This document shows positions 1 through 10,088 of a stretch of DNA of 64,000 nucleotides, in pieces. The DNA comes from Flavimarina sp. Hel_I_48 (GTDB lineage Bacteria > Bacteroidota > Bacteroidia > Flavobacteriales > Flavobacteriaceae). The stretch lies in assembly GCF_000733945.1 (NCBI RefSeq), contig NZ_JPOL01000002.1:196001-260000 (forward strand), given 5' to 3'. Both the position numbers and the translations under genes were made by a program. The first letter of the stretch is position 1, and each line of letters starts with the position of its first letter. A model generated the notes under the pieces. It searched no databases. It worked only from the letters and a program-made list of their open reading frames with translations, and was not told where the DNA came from.

Positions 1-93
1 GCAACGGTTCCTTTTGATATTTTAGGCATTCCACGTACCGGGAATCCAGACATTGGCGCCTATGAAAGCATTATTTTTAAGCATAAAATGTAA
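1..93 (+). CDS. C-terminal end of a secreted beta-helix-type protein (partial)
   Basis: The window opens inside a reading frame that runs to a TAA at 91-93. Its 30 visible residues include GNPDIGAYE, the ending seen in many Bacteroidota parallel beta-helix / choice-of-anchor Q proteins, where it closes the last coil of the helix. About nine residues follow, ending in KHKM, so there is no type IX secretion C-terminal domain. Family assignment rests only on this short tail, so the enzymatic role (often polysaccharide binding or cleavage) cannot be stated. Confidence 0.55.
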   Translation, partial: ATVPFDILGIPRTGNPDIGAYESIIFKHKM

Positions 94-219
94 AGCAAAA
101 CTGTTAAAACTAAATTTAATATCGCATTTCAGCGAGCAATTCTTATCCTTTGGCTTAAATATGCAGTAATAGCAAACAACTTGATTACAGTTCTTTACAT
201 TCGCTGTAAATTAAGAACT

Positions 220-873
220 ATGAGCCCCAAATTAGTCTTTACAGCATTATTTATATTATTTGCTACGATCTGTCAATCACAGGAAAATACACACCTCTCT
301 GGTGATGTGACAATTCTTCTGAAAAAGAAATCCCTTACTGCTTCATACGTACTAACAAATATTACTGTTGACAGCCCAAAAATGTCCTTTATGTTACACG
401 AGGATTTTGATGTTGAACAAGCATATTTAAACGGCGATCCTATTGCTTCCAGTAAAAATGGTAGAGATTGTGAATCCTGTAAAGTGCATACTATATGGAT
501 AGATCGTCCACTTACAACGACTGACACTTTAAAAATTGCCGTTGATGGTAGTCTGGATAATTTTACTCCCAAACGTTCAGAAATTGAAATAGGAACTGCT
601 GATAAATGGTATCCTGTTATCCTTGAAGAGTCCGCAAAAACAAGTGGTGATCCTTTCGCCTCAAACACTTATTCTTATACGTACGATTTTAAATTGAGAT
701 CAGGAGATAGTAAAACAATATTAATAGATGGAATTGGTGCTGACAATAAAGGCAATTTTCATAGTGTAGTTCCAAATTCTAATATCCTGCTAAACTTATC
801 TTCTAGACAACCTGAGGATTTATCGCATACAGAGGAAAGCACTCAAGAAGCACGAATAGTTTTCGGAGAATAA
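220..873 (+). CDS. Exported protein of unknown function, weakly M1-peptidase N-domain-like
   Basis: A 217-residue protein. I chose the ATG at 220 over the upstream TTG at 181 because it gives a clean signal peptide of about 21 residues ending near ICQSQ. The mature part is predicted beta-rich. Phrases such as YLNGDPI and ADKWYPV resemble the N-terminal beta-saddle that precedes the catalytic domain in M1 aminopeptidases, but no HExxH zinc site follows and the protein simply ends. It could be a free-standing beta domain or the remnant of a longer peptidase. The resemblance is my reading of the sequence, not a database match. No operon partner is evident: the next gene starts 88 bases later. 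Confidence 0.6.
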   Translation: MSPKLVFTALFILFATICQSQENTHLSGDVTILLKKKSLTASYVLTNITVDSPKMSFMLHEDFDVEQAYLNGDPIASSKNGRDCESCKVHTIWIDRPLTTTDTLKIAVDGSLDNFTPKRSEIEIGTADKWYPVILEESAKTSGDPFASNTYSYTYDFKLRSGDSKTILIDGIGADNKGNFHSVVPNSNILLNLSSRQPEDLSHTEESTQEARIVFGE

Positions 874-961
874 AATAGAAATGTTTTATTTTATTTATTG
901 CAAGAGTTACTTCTAGATTACATTCTTCTATTATCAGTTCTTAATTGTCAAAATTGAGGAA

Positions 962-1282
962 ATGAATCTTTTTATCTACGGAACGCTAATAAATCCTACT
1001 GTTCAATTAAGCTTATTTAAAAGAATTATTCCCATGCGCGCAGATCAACTGACTGCGTATCGCAAAGATCAGATTTGTATTCAGGATCATCGCAATGGTA
1101 CTCTTTACCCTATTCTCAAATTCACCGGTGACCCCCATGATACAATTGATGGAAAGGTAGTGCATATTTCTGATACTGAACTCAAGATGACTGATGCCTA
1201 CGAAGGAAAATCCTACATACGCAGGCCGGTACAATTGGTTTCTGGAGTAATAGCCTGGTGCTATATTGCTCCTATAGATTAA
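962..1282 (+). CDS. Gamma-glutamylcyclotransferase-like (AIG2 family) protein
   Basis: A 106-residue cytoplasmic protein. It begins MNLFIYGTL, the nucleotide-style loop motif (YGTL) that starts AIG2/GGCT-fold proteins, and has DAYEGKSYIRRPV, matching the family segment in which a Glu sits ahead of the Y-x-R-x-x-V strand. Members with this fold release 5-oxoproline from gamma-glutamyl peptides or amines, but many small bacterial ones have no known substrate. At 106 residues it is short yet spans the core barrel. It converges on the TamA-like gene (stop at 1348). Fold assignment is fairly secure; substrate is unknown. Confidence 0.72.
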   Translation: MNLFIYGTLINPTVQLSLFKRIIPMRADQLTAYRKDQICIQDHRNGTLYPILKFTGDPHDTIDGKVVHISDTELKMTDAYEGKSYIRRPVQLVSGVIAWCYIAPID

Positions 1283-1347
1283 ATTCTAATAGCAATTCCT
1301 AAGTTGCCACCATCCAGTAAAATAGATCAATTGGTATTAATTGATTC

Positions 1348-3666
1348 TTAAAATGGATATCCTATCGCAAAATTGAATACGGGCTGGTTGAGATTAAAAT
1401 CCCACCGCTGACCTTTATCAAGCTTGGGATCATGTATAGGTGCAGCAAGGTCAAAACGAATTACAAAACTTTGTATATCAATACGAATTCCCGTTCCCAC
1501 GCCTATCCCTAGTTGGTTAAACCAGTCGCTGGTAAACTTACCTTCATCAGGACCACTATTGCTGGTATTCCAAATATTACCTGCATCACCAAAAAAAGCG
1601 CCTTTCACAATCCCAAAAATTGGGAATCTGTACTCAATATTTGCCTCTAAACGCATATTACCCGTTTGATCAAAGAAAGAACTTACGGTTCCTTCCTTTG
1701 TAGGTTTATACGTACCAGGTCCCAGCGAACGGATCTGAAACGCCCTTACGCTATAAGGTCCACCGGAAAAGTATTGTTTTGTATACGGTAGTACATCAGA
1801 ATTTCCGTAAGGCACGCCAATACCCGCGAAGAGACGTGTTGCGATTTTCTGGTCCTTACCAAAATTAAAATGGTATCTAAAATCACCATCTATTTTTGCA
1901 TACTGTGCAAATTCAAGTCCTATAAACTTTTTAGGCTCACCACTAGAACTACCACTTATTAGACCTAAACTGTTTCCTGCAGTGTCAAAATTGATATTTG
2001 CGTAAAACTGATGCGTATTACCGGTATCTACCATACCGTTATAGGTAAAGGAATAGGTTAGACCTGAAATAAACTGCTGATCAAAACTCGCTTTGAGGAA
2101 AGGATTATTATCTAAAATAGTTTTAAACTCCGGTGTGGTCTTCGCCAGGTTCACATAATTAATGGAAATAGGATTCATTTCATGCGAGACGTATTTGTTT
2201 GCCTGCCATACATATCCAAAAGTAGAAGTGCCAGAGAGCAACGTGTAAAGCCCTGTTCTGTTAAGATAATCTACTCCCAGACTTACTTTTGTTCTTGGGA
2301 TGCTATATTCAAACCAGTCTTCATTAATATTTATGGGGAATAGTAACCTTGGGAAAAGCAGGTCTGCATTCACGCCGAGGAGCAAAGTACTTTTACCGGC
2401 CGTAGCATTTGCACCGCCCCCGGTTTGAATCTCATAACCGGCTTTAGCAGATAAATTGAGTGTTTCACCGCCTTTAAAGATATTCCTGTTCGTGAAAGTT
2501 CCCTGTATTGTGGGTCCGGCAAATCCATTAGATTTTGTGACGCCTTGCAATTCCGCACGAAGTGCGTATTTATTGAGCGGGGCGAGATAAATATTGGCCT
2601 CTAATTGTCCCAGGCTGTCTGAGGGAAGCGTATCTTTTTCTTTGTATTGAATGTTTATAAACTTATAGACCCCAATTGAACCCAACCTCCTACTGGTATT
2701 TTTTGAAATTTCAGGATTGTAAAACTGTCCTTTTTCAATGAGGACAAATGGATCGAGACGTTTGGGTTTAAAAAAAGTATCGTTCTGGTAAAAATTCTTT
2801 TCCGCGAAGCGATCTGGAGAAGTTAAGGTAGTATCTTCAACACCGGCATAATTGGGATATATATTAACTGAAGAAATTCTGTACGGAATCACGGATTTGA
2901 CTGGTACATCCTTTTTAAGTTTTATATACATATCAAGCTTGCGTTTCTCATATCTGTTTGTATCTGCTTCAAATATTAAAAAACCGGGATTGAAATTGTA
3001 GTATCCTTTATTTTTGAGTTGGTTATCAATGCGGTTACGTTCTGCCTTAAAAGCATTTAAATTAAAACGCATCCCTTCTTTAAGTATACTCTCGTCAAGT
3101 TTATTCTGTATATCCTGATAAACCAGTAAACTATCAGAAACCACCTGATAACTGCTAATATCATAGGGATTCGTCACATCTACCCTATAGCTGACTTTAC
3201 CTGTCTTATTTTCTTCATCTTTAGTTTCGGAAGACGTTGCGTTGCTGTAGAAAAAACCATTGTTTTCTAAACGGTTGAGAAGTAGTTTTTCCATCTCAAG
3301 GGTTTCTACGTCTGATAGGTAAACCGGTTCTTCGCCCAGTTTTTTATTAAGGAATTTATTGATAAAACCAGGCTTTTCACGCTGTGCTTTATAATAAAAG
3401 TACAGACCAGGACGCATGCCCAAAATTTTACCGTTTGGCGCTGGCCTCAGGACACTTTTTAGTTGGCCTTCAAGACCAGCTTTGTTTTTGAGTACCGTAT
3501 CTGAAGCAACTTCGAGATCTGCCCCTTCATAAAGTAATTCACCCTCAGGGATGAATTGCTCTACGCTACAACCCTGTACAATTACCGAAATTGCTAAAAT
3601 AATGAAGAGAAAACCCCTAAAAAAGAGCGATTTTAGCATAAAATAGGTCGTTTTTCTAGTTCTCAT
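1348..3666 (-). CDS. BamA/TamA-family outer-membrane protein (lipoprotein-type signal)
   Basis: An Omp85-superfamily protein of about 772 residues. The N-terminal half (roughly 40-400) is periplasmic and POTRA-like; the C-terminal half is a surface-antigen beta-barrel ending in FNFAIGYPF, with the terminal aromatic expected of barrel proteins. The signal ends in VQGC, a lipobox, unusual for Omp85 proteins elsewhere but common in Bacteroidota TamA-like proteins. The start at 3666 overlaps the tamB stop by 11 bases and has GGAGG upstream; the ATG at 3639 is an alternative giving a more ordinary 23-residue lipoprotein signal. The overlap with tamB supports translational coupling and joint work in inserting outer-membrane proteins. 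Confidence 0.88.
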   Translation of the reverse strand: MRTRKTTYFMLKSLFFRGFLFIILAISVIVQGCSVEQFIPEGELLYEGADLEVASDTVLKNKAGLEGQLKSVLRPAPNGKILGMRPGLYFYYKAQREKPGFINKFLNKKLGEEPVYLSDVETLEMEKLLLNRLENNGFFYSNATSSETKDEENKTGKVSYRVDVTNPYDISSYQVVSDSLLVYQDIQNKLDESILKEGMRFNLNAFKAERNRIDNQLKNKGYYNFNPGFLIFEADTNRYEKRKLDMYIKLKKDVPVKSVIPYRISSVNIYPNYAGVEDTTLTSPDRFAEKNFYQNDTFFKPKRLDPFVLIEKGQFYNPEISKNTSRRLGSIGVYKFINIQYKEKDTLPSDSLGQLEANIYLAPLNKYALRAELQGVTKSNGFAGPTIQGTFTNRNIFKGGETLNLSAKAGYEIQTGGGANATAGKSTLLLGVNADLLFPRLLFPININEDWFEYSIPRTKVSLGVDYLNRTGLYTLLSGTSTFGYVWQANKYVSHEMNPISINYVNLAKTTPEFKTILDNNPFLKASFDQQFISGLTYSFTYNGMVDTGNTHQFYANINFDTAGNSLGLISGSSSGEPKKFIGLEFAQYAKIDGDFRYHFNFGKDQKIATRLFAGIGVPYGNSDVLPYTKQYFSGGPYSVRAFQIRSLGPGTYKPTKEGTVSSFFDQTGNMRLEANIEYRFPIFGIVKGAFFGDAGNIWNTSNSGPDEGKFTSDWFNQLGIGVGTGIRIDIQSFVIRFDLAAPIHDPKLDKGQRWDFNLNQPVFNFAIGYPF

Positions 3667-6600
3667 CCTTTGGTTTTTCCTCCATATTTTCTTTTTGATC
3701 CTGATTCGGTCTGAATAATCCCTGCCAGAAGTCATCAAACTTGTCAAATTCCCTTGTAAAAATGAGCGATATCCCGCTAATGATCAATTGACCATCAATC
3801 ACATTTTCAAAAGCATTTCGCCGAAAACCTTTTACACTGTACCGGCCATCTTCGGTAAGCAAATATTCAAGACTTACATTACCTATGACTGGGCTTGGGC
3901 CATCGCTTGCGGCAGGACTTCCTTCAATATCCACTTCGCTTCCCACGCTAACAATTAGCCGGTCATCAAGAAGTTTTTTCTGTGCGGCAATATCCAGTGT
4001 CGTACGGTCCTGTTGCCCTTCGCCCTGATAATCTGTATAGCTGTCAAGACCAAAGTTGAGCTCAACGCCACTATTGCCCAGCAATTTGTCTGAAAAAGTA
4101 TTCAGCTGATCAGAAATAGCGTCATTAAGATTGTCCCGAGCTATACTTGCAGTACCTCCACTGGAGCCATCGCTACCAGAATCTGGGAAGAATTTATTGA
4201 GTACCAGTAATGAGAAAACCTGCTTATTGAGCTCATTTTCCTGCTGGTTAAGTTGTTGCACACGCCCATAAACCTGCCCTCCTACTGCACCTTGCTCATC
4301 CTTGGGCATATCCAAATTAAAGCTTATCACAGGATGCATGAGCTCCCCATCTATATTAAGATATACCTGAAAATTCAATTGTTGTTTAAACCTATTACCA
4401 TTACCACTGCTCGGCATAAGTCCAGTAGCAGCTGTTTCAAGATTGTAATAAGCGCTTACATTTAAGGCAGCATTAAAAGGATCTCCAGACCAGACTGCCT
4501 GTCCACCGGGTGCAAGTTCAAAACGTCTCTTTACCAGGTTGTACAAACTCAACTCATAATGGCCAGTATCAATCTCATACATTCCAGTAAGGCTCATCCT
4601 ACCATTTGGGTTCATGGTAAAATCCAGATCTGCATCCCCCTGAACCCTTAAGTTATCACCAGTCTGCTCATCAACTATAATATTAAAAATTGCTGCTTTA
4701 TTTACTTTTATGCGCGCCGTTACATCAACCCCGGTAAGCGTATACGATTCTTCCTCAGACTGGGTAAGTATGGCATCCGGATTTTCCTTGTTCACAAATA
4801 CCACAACGCCTTCCATAGATTCTATTTGGGCCTGCGATGCAGGAAGTACGTAAGTGAAATCAGTGTTTTCGCCAACCGTAAAATCAAGGTCGACTTTAGG
4901 TAAATTTAAATCCCCGGTGAGACTGGCATCTGCATCAAAACTAAAATCCCCATAAAAAAGGTCAAAATCCTCTTTTGTGGAATAAAGTACCTGAAAATTG
5001 CGAGCTTTGAAATTAAGATCAAATGTAGGTACCAGCAGATCTTCTGTTCCTACGCTGCCGTCAACTGAAAACGCATTTTGCTTGGCGTCCTGAATTTTAA
5101 AATCTTTAAAATAAATACCCGCGTTGTCCAGTTTGATCTCTTCCTGCGCGAGCAAGAATTCACTATTTAGTTTAGAAACTTTAAAACCTGCATTATTGAA
5201 TGTTATGTCACCTTCGTAAAGAGGTTCTATTGTGGTTCCACCTACTTTTATATTTCCGGAGAGACTTCCATCAGCTTCCTCCAGTTCTCCAAAGGAAAAG
5301 GCTTCAAGCGTTTTCATTTTCACTTCGTTGAGGGCCAAATTTAAATCTAGTTTTGCCGCTTCTGGGTCTGCAATATACGAGCCTGTTAAGTCCAGATCTG
5401 CCGCGCCACCCTTTATACCAAGGTCAAAATTGTAGTCCCTGCCATTTTCTGAATTGGCCTGAAGTGCAAGTGTACCCATGGCTACATCAATAACTTTGAA
5501 GTCCGTTATCTTTAGATCTGCCACCAGCCCTGGACTATTTACTGGATCTTCAATAATAAACGTACCATTGAGCGCTCCGTTCGCTAGATTTTCATCTGGA
5601 TTGAGATAGCTCAAAAAAGTAGCCAATCTAAAGTTCTGAAAGTCTATACCTATGTGGTCTGTTTGTATGCCCGGCATCGTATTGCTTATCTGCAATTGCT
5701 GATCGTTTCGGCTAAGTACAAAATTTTCAAAACGCGTTAAGTTTTCGTCAAGACTGATTTTGTTGCTGGGATCAATTTCCCACGGATTTTTGTTCAGCAA
5801 CAATTCAGAAGGATCAATACTGATTTGCAAGACTTCGTTTTCCCAGGTGAGCCTGGAGAGCATGTGGATCAGTTTTTCCTCATCATCATAGGAAGTGAAA
5901 TCTAGATTGAGCTGCTTATCAGCGATCCTTCCTTTCAATACTGTCCTATTAATGTTAACAGGTCCAGCCAGTAATTCCCGCAAACCAAAATCAAAGCTTA
6001 GCGCGTCAGCATCAGAATCTATGTCAAAAGCTAAACTGTCTATCACATTACCTCCATAATTAATGTGTGGGGCATTGATTGAGGCGCTAAGTTTACGGTT
6101 GCGCTCATCAAAGTCTGCCCGTATTTTAACCGTATCCAATTCTTGAAGACCGTTTACCAGAACGTCTGTAAGTACCGGTGCCTGGCTTACGGTCCCTCTC
6201 AATTTAATTTTTACGGGATTTGTAAGTGTATCCGTTCGTGGTGAATCTGTAAGATAGGTTATGATATGACGCTGCACTGCGCTGGTAAAAGTAGCAGGAT
6301 CTGTATTTGATTCTAAATGAAGGTCCAGCATACGATTTGCGATATCTACGGAAGTAGTATCTGGCTTCACAAAAGCTTTGATATCCATATCCCCAAAAAG
6401 GTAGGATTTGTTGTCATAAACCGCCACCGCTTCTGTAATCTGTGAATTCACAGCATAATTTTCGGCATCGCCTTCAAAGTTGGCGGTAAGCTTAAGGGCG
6501 CTTTTCACACTTCTGGAGGAGAGACTCAGCGCTTGTAAATCTGCGCCTATTACATCCAGATCAATTTTAGCCTGTACGCTTGCGGTATCAAGGATAACGT

Positions 6601-8635
6601 GGGTTTTAAGGTCTGCATTCAGATTATCATCCTTATAGCTTGAAGCAATATCGCCCTCGCCATTCTTAAGGTTTCCCTTTATCTGTAGGTCTTTTATTGC
6701 ATAATTGTTCAGTTCTAGAGTCTCAACCACTGCGTTCAGCTGAGCGTCTAACGTGCTAAGATCACTACCACTCCCCTGCGCATCCACTCTTAATGTCAAT
6801 GCTCCCATCTGGTCATTTTTGAGAATCTGGCCCAGCTGTAGTGAATCTACATTTACTTTCCCGTCAAATGCCAATGCATCGCCAATGGCGGCCTTAACAT
6901 CCATAGCAATAGTTCCAGAACTGGTGTTCAGGTTTGCCTGCGCGTCCACCTGCTCTGTCGTCCCGGCAACGTCAGCATTTAAAGCAATATCCTGCGGAAT
7001 GGAAATCCCTAAAGAATCCTCGTTTACGAAGCGTAAAAGGTCCTTTTTTGCCATTTTTACCCGAATTTTAGGAAAATCGTACCGCAATTTATCGGGATCT
7101 GTTGCGCTATAAACCACACCATTCGCGTTTATTGAAGTTCCATTGCCCCAGTTGAGCTCAAATTTCGGAATTTGAAGTTCAGAAAGTTTTCCGGAAGCTC
7201 GCACCTCACCGGTAACCGGCTGTTTTGCAAGAGCTTTTAAATAAGGGTTTTTGCGCAGTTCTGGCTGAAAATCAAAAGCAGTAGCCACATCCAGGCTTAG
7301 TTTGTTTATGTCAAGCTGAAGCGCTCCGCTTTCCGGGTTTTCGATAAATTGGCCTAATGTTTCATAGTGCAAAGCCACTTTTCCATCTAACGTATTCTGG
7401 CCTAAACTTAAATAAAGGTCCTCAATAGTTATTTGCTCATCGGTTGCGCGAGCATCAAATGCAAGCTGATCCAGCTTTATCCCAGACGCTTCGGAAAAAG
7501 TAAATTGCTCCAATTTTAAGGAAGCCTTCTGCTCCGCATAAGAGATATCCTGCGCCTGCAATGTAAAACCAGTTACCTGAATGGCGTCTGGATTAAATTT
7601 TTGTGGCGTAGCTACCGCATCGTTTACCGTATAGCTGATCATGTTGTTTTCAAAATCAATAGAACCAACTTTTATATCAAAATCTGGCCAAACAAAAGAC
7701 GTTTTTACGTCATTTTCGGTAGATTTTGAGGTGGAATCGGCAGATTTTACGGTACGTTCAATGTTGAATTGCGATTTTTTAAGCGCCAGACCGTCTACTT
7801 CAATTTTATTTTCGGCAAGATTAGCAGCAGGAAGTTCCAGTTGGAATTCATTAATAAAAAGATCAGCGAGCAATCCATCAGGAACGGATTCATAATTTGC
7901 CCCCACGTTATTCAACTCCAGAAGTTCAACCGAAATACTGGGCAAAGGTGCGTCTGTGGGCGGTGTTTCCGGCAAGGGTTTCGCTAAAGTGTATGCAGCT
8001 GTGGTGTTTTCGAGTCGGGCACTTCCCACTGCAAAACGCATGTTCTCCAGATCTGTTTCTTCCATTTCCAGGTCAAGGCGGCCCAGTTTCAGATCAGCTT
8101 TCATTCCGCTAACAGCGTCATTATAATCCAGTTGTATGTCTGCAAGTGCAAAAGTCCCTAAACTAAGGGCCATGCTCGAGGTATCTGCCCGTGTTGTAGT
8201 GATGGTATCCTGAGCTGCAAAGGCATCTATAAGAAACTTATAGTTGAAACCTTTAACAGAATCTTTTCTATACACGTGTGCGCGTACACCTTCCCATTTC
8301 AGATTATCAACACCTATACCACCGCCGCTCACAATGGGCCAGATAGGGATGTCTGCTTCTAAATGTCTGGAATAAACAAGGGTATCCCCCTTCGTATCTT
8401 CAAGGTAAAGTCCGTTTAAAAGTATATCGCCAGAGAATGTGATGTAAAGTTTTTCTATTTGAACTTCCGTATTTGTTTTGTCAGACACATAGGAAACGAC
8501 CTTATTGGTTATAATATCCTGTCCCCAGGGACTCCTTATAAAAAGGATTAACAATAGGATCAATAAGAAAATGACCCCAAGGATTTTTCCCAGTATCTTC
8601 GCGATTTTAAGAAAGCGTTGTTTTTTATTCTTCAA
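3656..8635 (-). CDS. tamB: TamB-like translocation and assembly module protein (DUF490)
   Basis: A 1659-residue protein with one N-terminal membrane helix (about residues 12-34, rich in Leu and Ile), then very long repetitive beta structure and a C-terminal DUF490/TamB domain (roughly 1200-1620). TamB spans the periplasm as a lipid-conducting beta groove and works with an Omp85 partner; the TamA-like gene directly downstream fits this. Translation must start at TTG 8635: no ATG lies near it and an in-frame TGA is only a few codons upstream. The gene faces away from the small plus-strand gene at 8830. The family is clear; whether it serves protein insertion, lipid transport or both in this phylum is not shown by sequence. 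Confidence 0.9.
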   Translation of the reverse strand: MKNKKQRFLKIAKILGKILGVIFLLILLLILFIRSPWGQDIITNKVVSYVSDKTNTEVQIEKLYITFSGDILLNGLYLEDTKGDTLVYSRHLEADIPIWPIVSGGGIGVDNLKWEGVRAHVYRKDSVKGFNYKFLIDAFAAQDTITTTRADTSSMALSLGTFALADIQLDYNDAVSGMKADLKLGRLDLEMEETDLENMRFAVGSARLENTTAAYTLAKPLPETPPTDAPLPSISVELLELNNVGANYESVPDGLLADLFINEFQLELPAANLAENKIEVDGLALKKSQFNIERTVKSADSTSKSTENDVKTSFVWPDFDIKVGSIDFENNMISYTVNDAVATPQKFNPDAIQVTGFTLQAQDISYAEQKASLKLEQFTFSEASGIKLDQLAFDARATDEQITIEDLYLSLGQNTLDGKVALHYETLGQFIENPESGALQLDINKLSLDVATAFDFQPELRKNPYLKALAKQPVTGEVRASGKLSELQIPKFELNWGNGTSINANGVVYSATDPDKLRYDFPKIRVKMAKKDLLRFVNEDSLGISIPQDIALNADVAGTTEQVDAQANLNTSSGTIAMDVKAAIGDALAFDGKVNVDSLQLGQILKNDQMGALTLRVDAQGSGSDLSTLDAQLNAVVETLELNNYAIKDLQIKGNLKNGEGDIASSYKDDNLNADLKTHVILDTASVQAKIDLDVIGADLQALSLSSRSVKSALKLTANFEGDAENYAVNSQITEAVAVYDNKSYLFGDMDIKAFVKPDTTSVDIANRMLDLHLESNTDPATFTSAVQRHIITYLTDSPRTDTLTNPVKIKLRGTVSQAPVLTDVLVNGLQELDTVKIRADFDERNRKLSASINAPHINYGGNVIDSLAFDIDSDADALSFDFGLRELLAGPVNINRTVLKGRIADKQLNLDFTSYDDEEKLIHMLSRLTWENEVLQISIDPSELLLNKNPWEIDPSNKISLDENLTRFENFVLSRNDQQLQISNTMPGIQTDHIGIDFQNFRLATFLSYLNPDENLANGALNGTFIIEDPVNSPGLVADLKITDFKVIDVAMGTLALQANSENGRDYNFDLGIKGGAADLDLTGSYIADPEAAKLDLNLALNEVKMKTLEAFSFGELEEADGSLSGNIKVGGTTIEPLYEGDITFNNAGFKVSKLNSEFLLAQEEIKLDNAGIYFKDFKIQDAKQNAFSVDGSVGTEDLLVPTFDLNFKARNFQVLYSTKEDFDLFYGDFSFDADASLTGDLNLPKVDLDFTVGENTDFTYVLPASQAQIESMEGVVVFVNKENPDAILTQSEEESYTLTGVDVTARIKVNKAAIFNIIVDEQTGDNLRVQGDADLDFTMNPNGRMSLTGMYEIDTGHYELSLYNLVKRRFELAPGGQAVWSGDPFNAALNVSAYYNLETAATGLMPSSGNGNRFKQQLNFQVYLNIDGELMHPVISFNLDMPKDEQGAVGGQVYGRVQQLNQQENELNKQVFSLLVLNKFFPDSGSDGSSGGTASIARDNLNDAISDQLNTFSDKLLGNSGVELNFGLDSYTDYQGEGQQDRTTLDIAAQKKLLDDRLIVSVGSEVDIEGSPAASDGPSPVIGNVSLEYLLTEDGRYSVKGFRRNAFENVIDGQLIISGISLIFTREFDKFDDFWQGLFRPNQDQKENMEEKPKDEN

Positions 8636-8829
8636 TGTGCAGGGTGCTTTTCACCATTTTTAATTCATGCAGTTTAAGCTTGGAGTGCTATCTAACAAGC
8701 TGCTAAAATAATATTAATAACGCCCTCGGCCCTTTATTGAATACTAAAATGCTGTTATATTTTACCAGGGTAAGCGTTAAATAATTGTACAAACCATGAT
8801 GCTCATTTAAATTTAGGAAAACTTAAATT

Positions 8830-9120
8830 ATGACTACTGAAAAAGGCAAAGGAAAAACCGAACAAAAATATAATTCTGACTTAACTCCCGAAGAGAAAAA
8901 AATGCTTGATCAGGAAAACCTGCATAAGGATGGCGGAGTGGACGATCAACTGCGTAACCGGTCCAAAAAAGTGGATTTTGCGGGTAGCGATCTTGATGTC
9001 CCCGGCAGACAAAGTGCAAAACGCGGTGGCGGTAACCTTATAAATGATGAAGAAAATAAAGTTCACAGTCAGGGAGGTTCAAGCAAGAACAATCTGGAAG
9101 AACAGGATGGCAAGCTCTAA
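8830..9120 (+). CDS. Small, highly charged, probably disordered protein
   Basis: A 96-residue protein with no signal peptide, no membrane segment and almost no hydrophobic residues. It is rich in Lys, Glu, Asp, Gly and Asn, for instance LTPEEKKMLDQ near the start and KRGGGNL in the second half. This composition suggests an intrinsically disordered, hydrophilin-like cytoplasmic protein; stress protection would be a guess. It is a genuine gene candidate because it has an ATG, stands alone between tamB and a convergent gene, and is followed at once by a strong terminator hairpin at 9141-9167. I do not recognise a family. Confidence 0.68.
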   Translation: MTTEKGKGKTEQKYNSDLTPEEKKMLDQENLHKDGGVDDQLRNRSKKVDFAGSDLDVPGRQSAKRGGGNLINDEENKVHSQGGSSKNNLEEQDGKL

Positions 9121-9140
9121 TACCCTTTAGAATAAAACGA

Positions 9141-9167
9141 AAAAAGCGGCAACTTGCCGCTTTTTTT
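9141..9167 (+). terminator. Intrinsic terminator, probably bidirectional
   Basis: GCGGC AACTT GCCGC hairpin flanked by an A-run on the left and seven T on the right. It sits between the convergent genes ending at 9120 and 9188, and the A/T runs on both sides would serve transcripts from either direction. Confidence 0.85.
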
Positions 9168-9187
9168 ATACCTAAGAGTGATACTTC

Positions 9188-9889
9188 TCATTCATCTTCT
9201 TTAACAATGACAATATTTGCTTTTACGCCGGTAAGGAGATTCCACTCATCAGAGGAGATAACGGAACCCATATCATCATATATTACGAATTGTGCGGTAT
9301 TAGGTCCTGAAGAACCCTGATTTAGCGCTTTAAATGAGATTTTATTAAACCCTGGTTTAAGGTCCAGGTTAAATCCTTTAAACGTACCTGTTAAAACAAT
9401 TAGGGATTGTACCACCTCGTCATTGACCAGTACACTAACCTTGTCCCCATCTACATAAGAAAAGTCACGGCACATGATCTTCACGAATTTAGAACCGCTT
9501 TTAAAGGTTCCCAGATCCTGATCTGTTTGATTACCCGGCTGATTATCTGCCTGTAACCCCTGCTGCCGCCTGTTCATCTCCCGGGTATACCCCACACCAT
9601 TATCAGCAAATTGTTCTTGCTTTTGCATATGGAATTGTTGATCTTCGAGGGGGTTGCGCAATACGGGAGCAGCTTTTGGCAATAGAGGATAATCGCTCGA
9701 AATGGGCATTTTTAGCTCATTTTCTTTGTTTTTTTCAGGATTATTAGCCTTTGAAGTGTCAATTTTAGCAGGAATTTTAAACGAGCCCCTGTTATTATCG
9801 ATTTGTGCCAGCAACGGCCCGCAAGCCATTAAGAAAAATAGCAGGGGCAAACCTTTATTCAAAAAATATTTAAATGGTATTAAAATCAT
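9188..9889 (-). CDS. Exported beta-sandwich-like protein of unknown function
   Basis: About 233 residues from the ATG at 9889, chosen because it gives a signal peptide (MILIPFKYF... ending MACGPLLAQ); a TTG-type extension to 9970 would put 27 extra residues before it. The first 120 mature residues are polar and probably unstructured. The last 110 form a compact beta-rich domain with VSVLVNDEVVQ and LDLKPGFNKISFKALN, the pattern of a small Ig-like or C2-like sandwich. No catalytic motif is visible. I do not recognise a named family. It probably acts in the periplasm or on the cell surface. Confidence 0.68.
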   Translation of the reverse strand: MILIPFKYFLNKGLPLLFFLMACGPLLAQIDNNRGSFKIPAKIDTSKANNPEKNKENELKMPISSDYPLLPKAAPVLRNPLEDQQFHMQKQEQFADNGVGYTREMNRRQQGLQADNQPGNQTDQDLGTFKSGSKFVKIMCRDFSYVDGDKVSVLVNDEVVQSLIVLTGTFKGFNLDLKPGFNKISFKALNQGSSGPNTAQFVIYDDMGSVISSDEWNLLTGVKANIVIVKEDE

Positions 9890-10088
9890 ATCCTGTATAC
9901 TAACGGTAAAATTACCGTATTGTGACAATTTACTGTGATAATAAAGGCTAAAATGCCGTAAATAATCCAAATCTTAGTCATTTTCGAAATGTCTATATAC
10001 AGCAATTGTGCCAACAAAATTATTTTTAGGAAATACACCCTTCTATCAACTTAATTGACTATCTTAAAACAAGTTAAAAATTGCTACT

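Noticed and set aside
273..668. Open frame of 131 codons opposite the exported protein at 220-873
   Set aside because: The plus strand has a signal peptide and sensible composition; the minus frame has neither.
1326..1345. ATCAATT/AATTGAT dyad as a terminator between the first convergent genes
   Set aside because: Stem of seven A/T pairs with no T-run; too weak to claim.
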